Source: Pseudomonadota bacterium
GTDB taxonomy: Bacteria; BMS3Abin14
NCBI GenBank assembly: GCA_016937135.1
Contig: JAFGWO010000023.1
Location: 1-5,494, forward strand
Length of the DNA: 5,494 nt
Direction of reading: 5' to 3'
In this document: positions 5,274 through 5,494 of the stretch, piece after piece
How the letters are laid out: the number at the start of each line of letters is the position of its first letter
Position numbering within the stretch: the stretch's first letter is position 1
Position numbers and translations under genes: made by a program
The notes under the pieces: generated by a model
Databases searched by the model: none
Seen by the model: only the letters and a program-made list of their open reading frames with translations
Told to the model about the DNA's origin: nothing

Positions 5274-5494
5274 TCAGTACCGGTAGATGGCGGCGATCCC
5301 CGTCTCCGAGGGCATCCGGTCCTTCTCGATGACGAGAACGCTTCCTCCCATTTTGTCCACGAGGTCCCCGAGGTCGTCCAGCAGTTCCCCGGCATCGGGG
5401 GCGCCGGCAGCAACGGTCTCGACTCGGCCCGTTTTCTCGTCAAGGTGCCCCGGCAGCTGTCGGCCCGCCTCGATCAGGAGCGTTCCCACTCTCC
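5274..5494 (-). CDS. C-terminal part of a probable bacterial eRF1-like (baeRF family) protein, 5'-partial
   Basis: The frame is open to the window edge; about 73 residues are visible and the true start lies outside. A GTG at 5489 is probably internal. The segment 'GTLLIEAGRQLPGHLDEKTG', then 'ELLDDLGDLVDKMGG', 'VLVIEKDRMPSETG' and the end 'IAAIYRY' match my recollection of the C-terminal domain of baeRF family 3, the bacterial relatives of archaeal/eukaryotic release factor eRF1. The 'DRMPs.TGiAAIYR' ending is the main clue. That domain has the L7Ae/eRF1-domain-3 fold, and the family is thought to act on ribosomes, perhaps in stress or hibernation; its role is not settled. The upstream domains needed to confirm this are not in view. 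The phosphoribosyltransferase gene follows on the same strand. Confidence 0.6.
   Translation of the reverse strand, partial: RVGTLLIEAGRQLPGHLDEKTGRVETVAAGAPDAGELLDDLGDLVDKMGGSVLVIEKDRMPSETGIAAIYRY

Overview
The window is GC-rich and gene-dense and looks like chromosomal DNA of an anaerobic bacterium. A fused gamma-alpha plus beta 2-oxoacid:ferredoxin oxidoreductase, a small rubrerythrin-like protein and a palindromic element with 'TCGCAAAAAGTC'-type ends suggest a Desulfobacterota (deltaproteobacterial) lineage. That placement is inference from memory of similar genomes and was not tested.

Layout. Positions 1-2371 (+) hold the 3' part of a 2-oxoacid:acceptor oxidoreductase alpha (gamma-alpha fusion) gene and the complete beta gene 10 bases later, followed by a clear intrinsic terminator at 2429-2461. 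Positions 2515-3777 (+) encode a 420-residue protein of unknown function with a coiled-coil middle and three C-terminal membrane segments; it lacks a Shine-Dalgarno and may be leaderless. Positions 3780-3936 form a 157-base element made almost wholly of inverted repeats, with imperfect 21-base terminal inverted repeats. It fills the gap between convergent genes and supplies the stop codon of the next one. Positions 3933-4130 (-) encode a 65-residue two-helix ferritin/rubrerythrin-like protein with its own promoter region near 4218-4259. Positions 4271-4495 hold no convincing gene. Positions 4496-5164 (-) encode a stand-alone predicted phosphoribosyltransferase (COG1926 type). Positions 5274-5494 (-) are the C-terminal end of a probable bacterial eRF1-like (baeRF family) protein that continues beyond the window. 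A 24-base sequence occurs on both sides of the phosphoribosyltransferase in inverted orientation (4328-4351 and 5239-5262, 22 of 24 identical).

How the genes work together. The two oxidoreductase subunits form one enzyme that interconverts a 2-oxoacid plus CoA with an acyl-CoA, CO2 and reduced ferredoxin. The minus-strand genes look like a separate accessory or stress group (peroxide/iron-type protein, phosphoribosyltransferase, ribosome-associated factor), but only their adjacency supports this. No complete new system is visible. The most unusual items are the palindromic element, the inverted 24-base repeats around the phosphoribosyltransferase, and the unclassified coiled-coil membrane protein.
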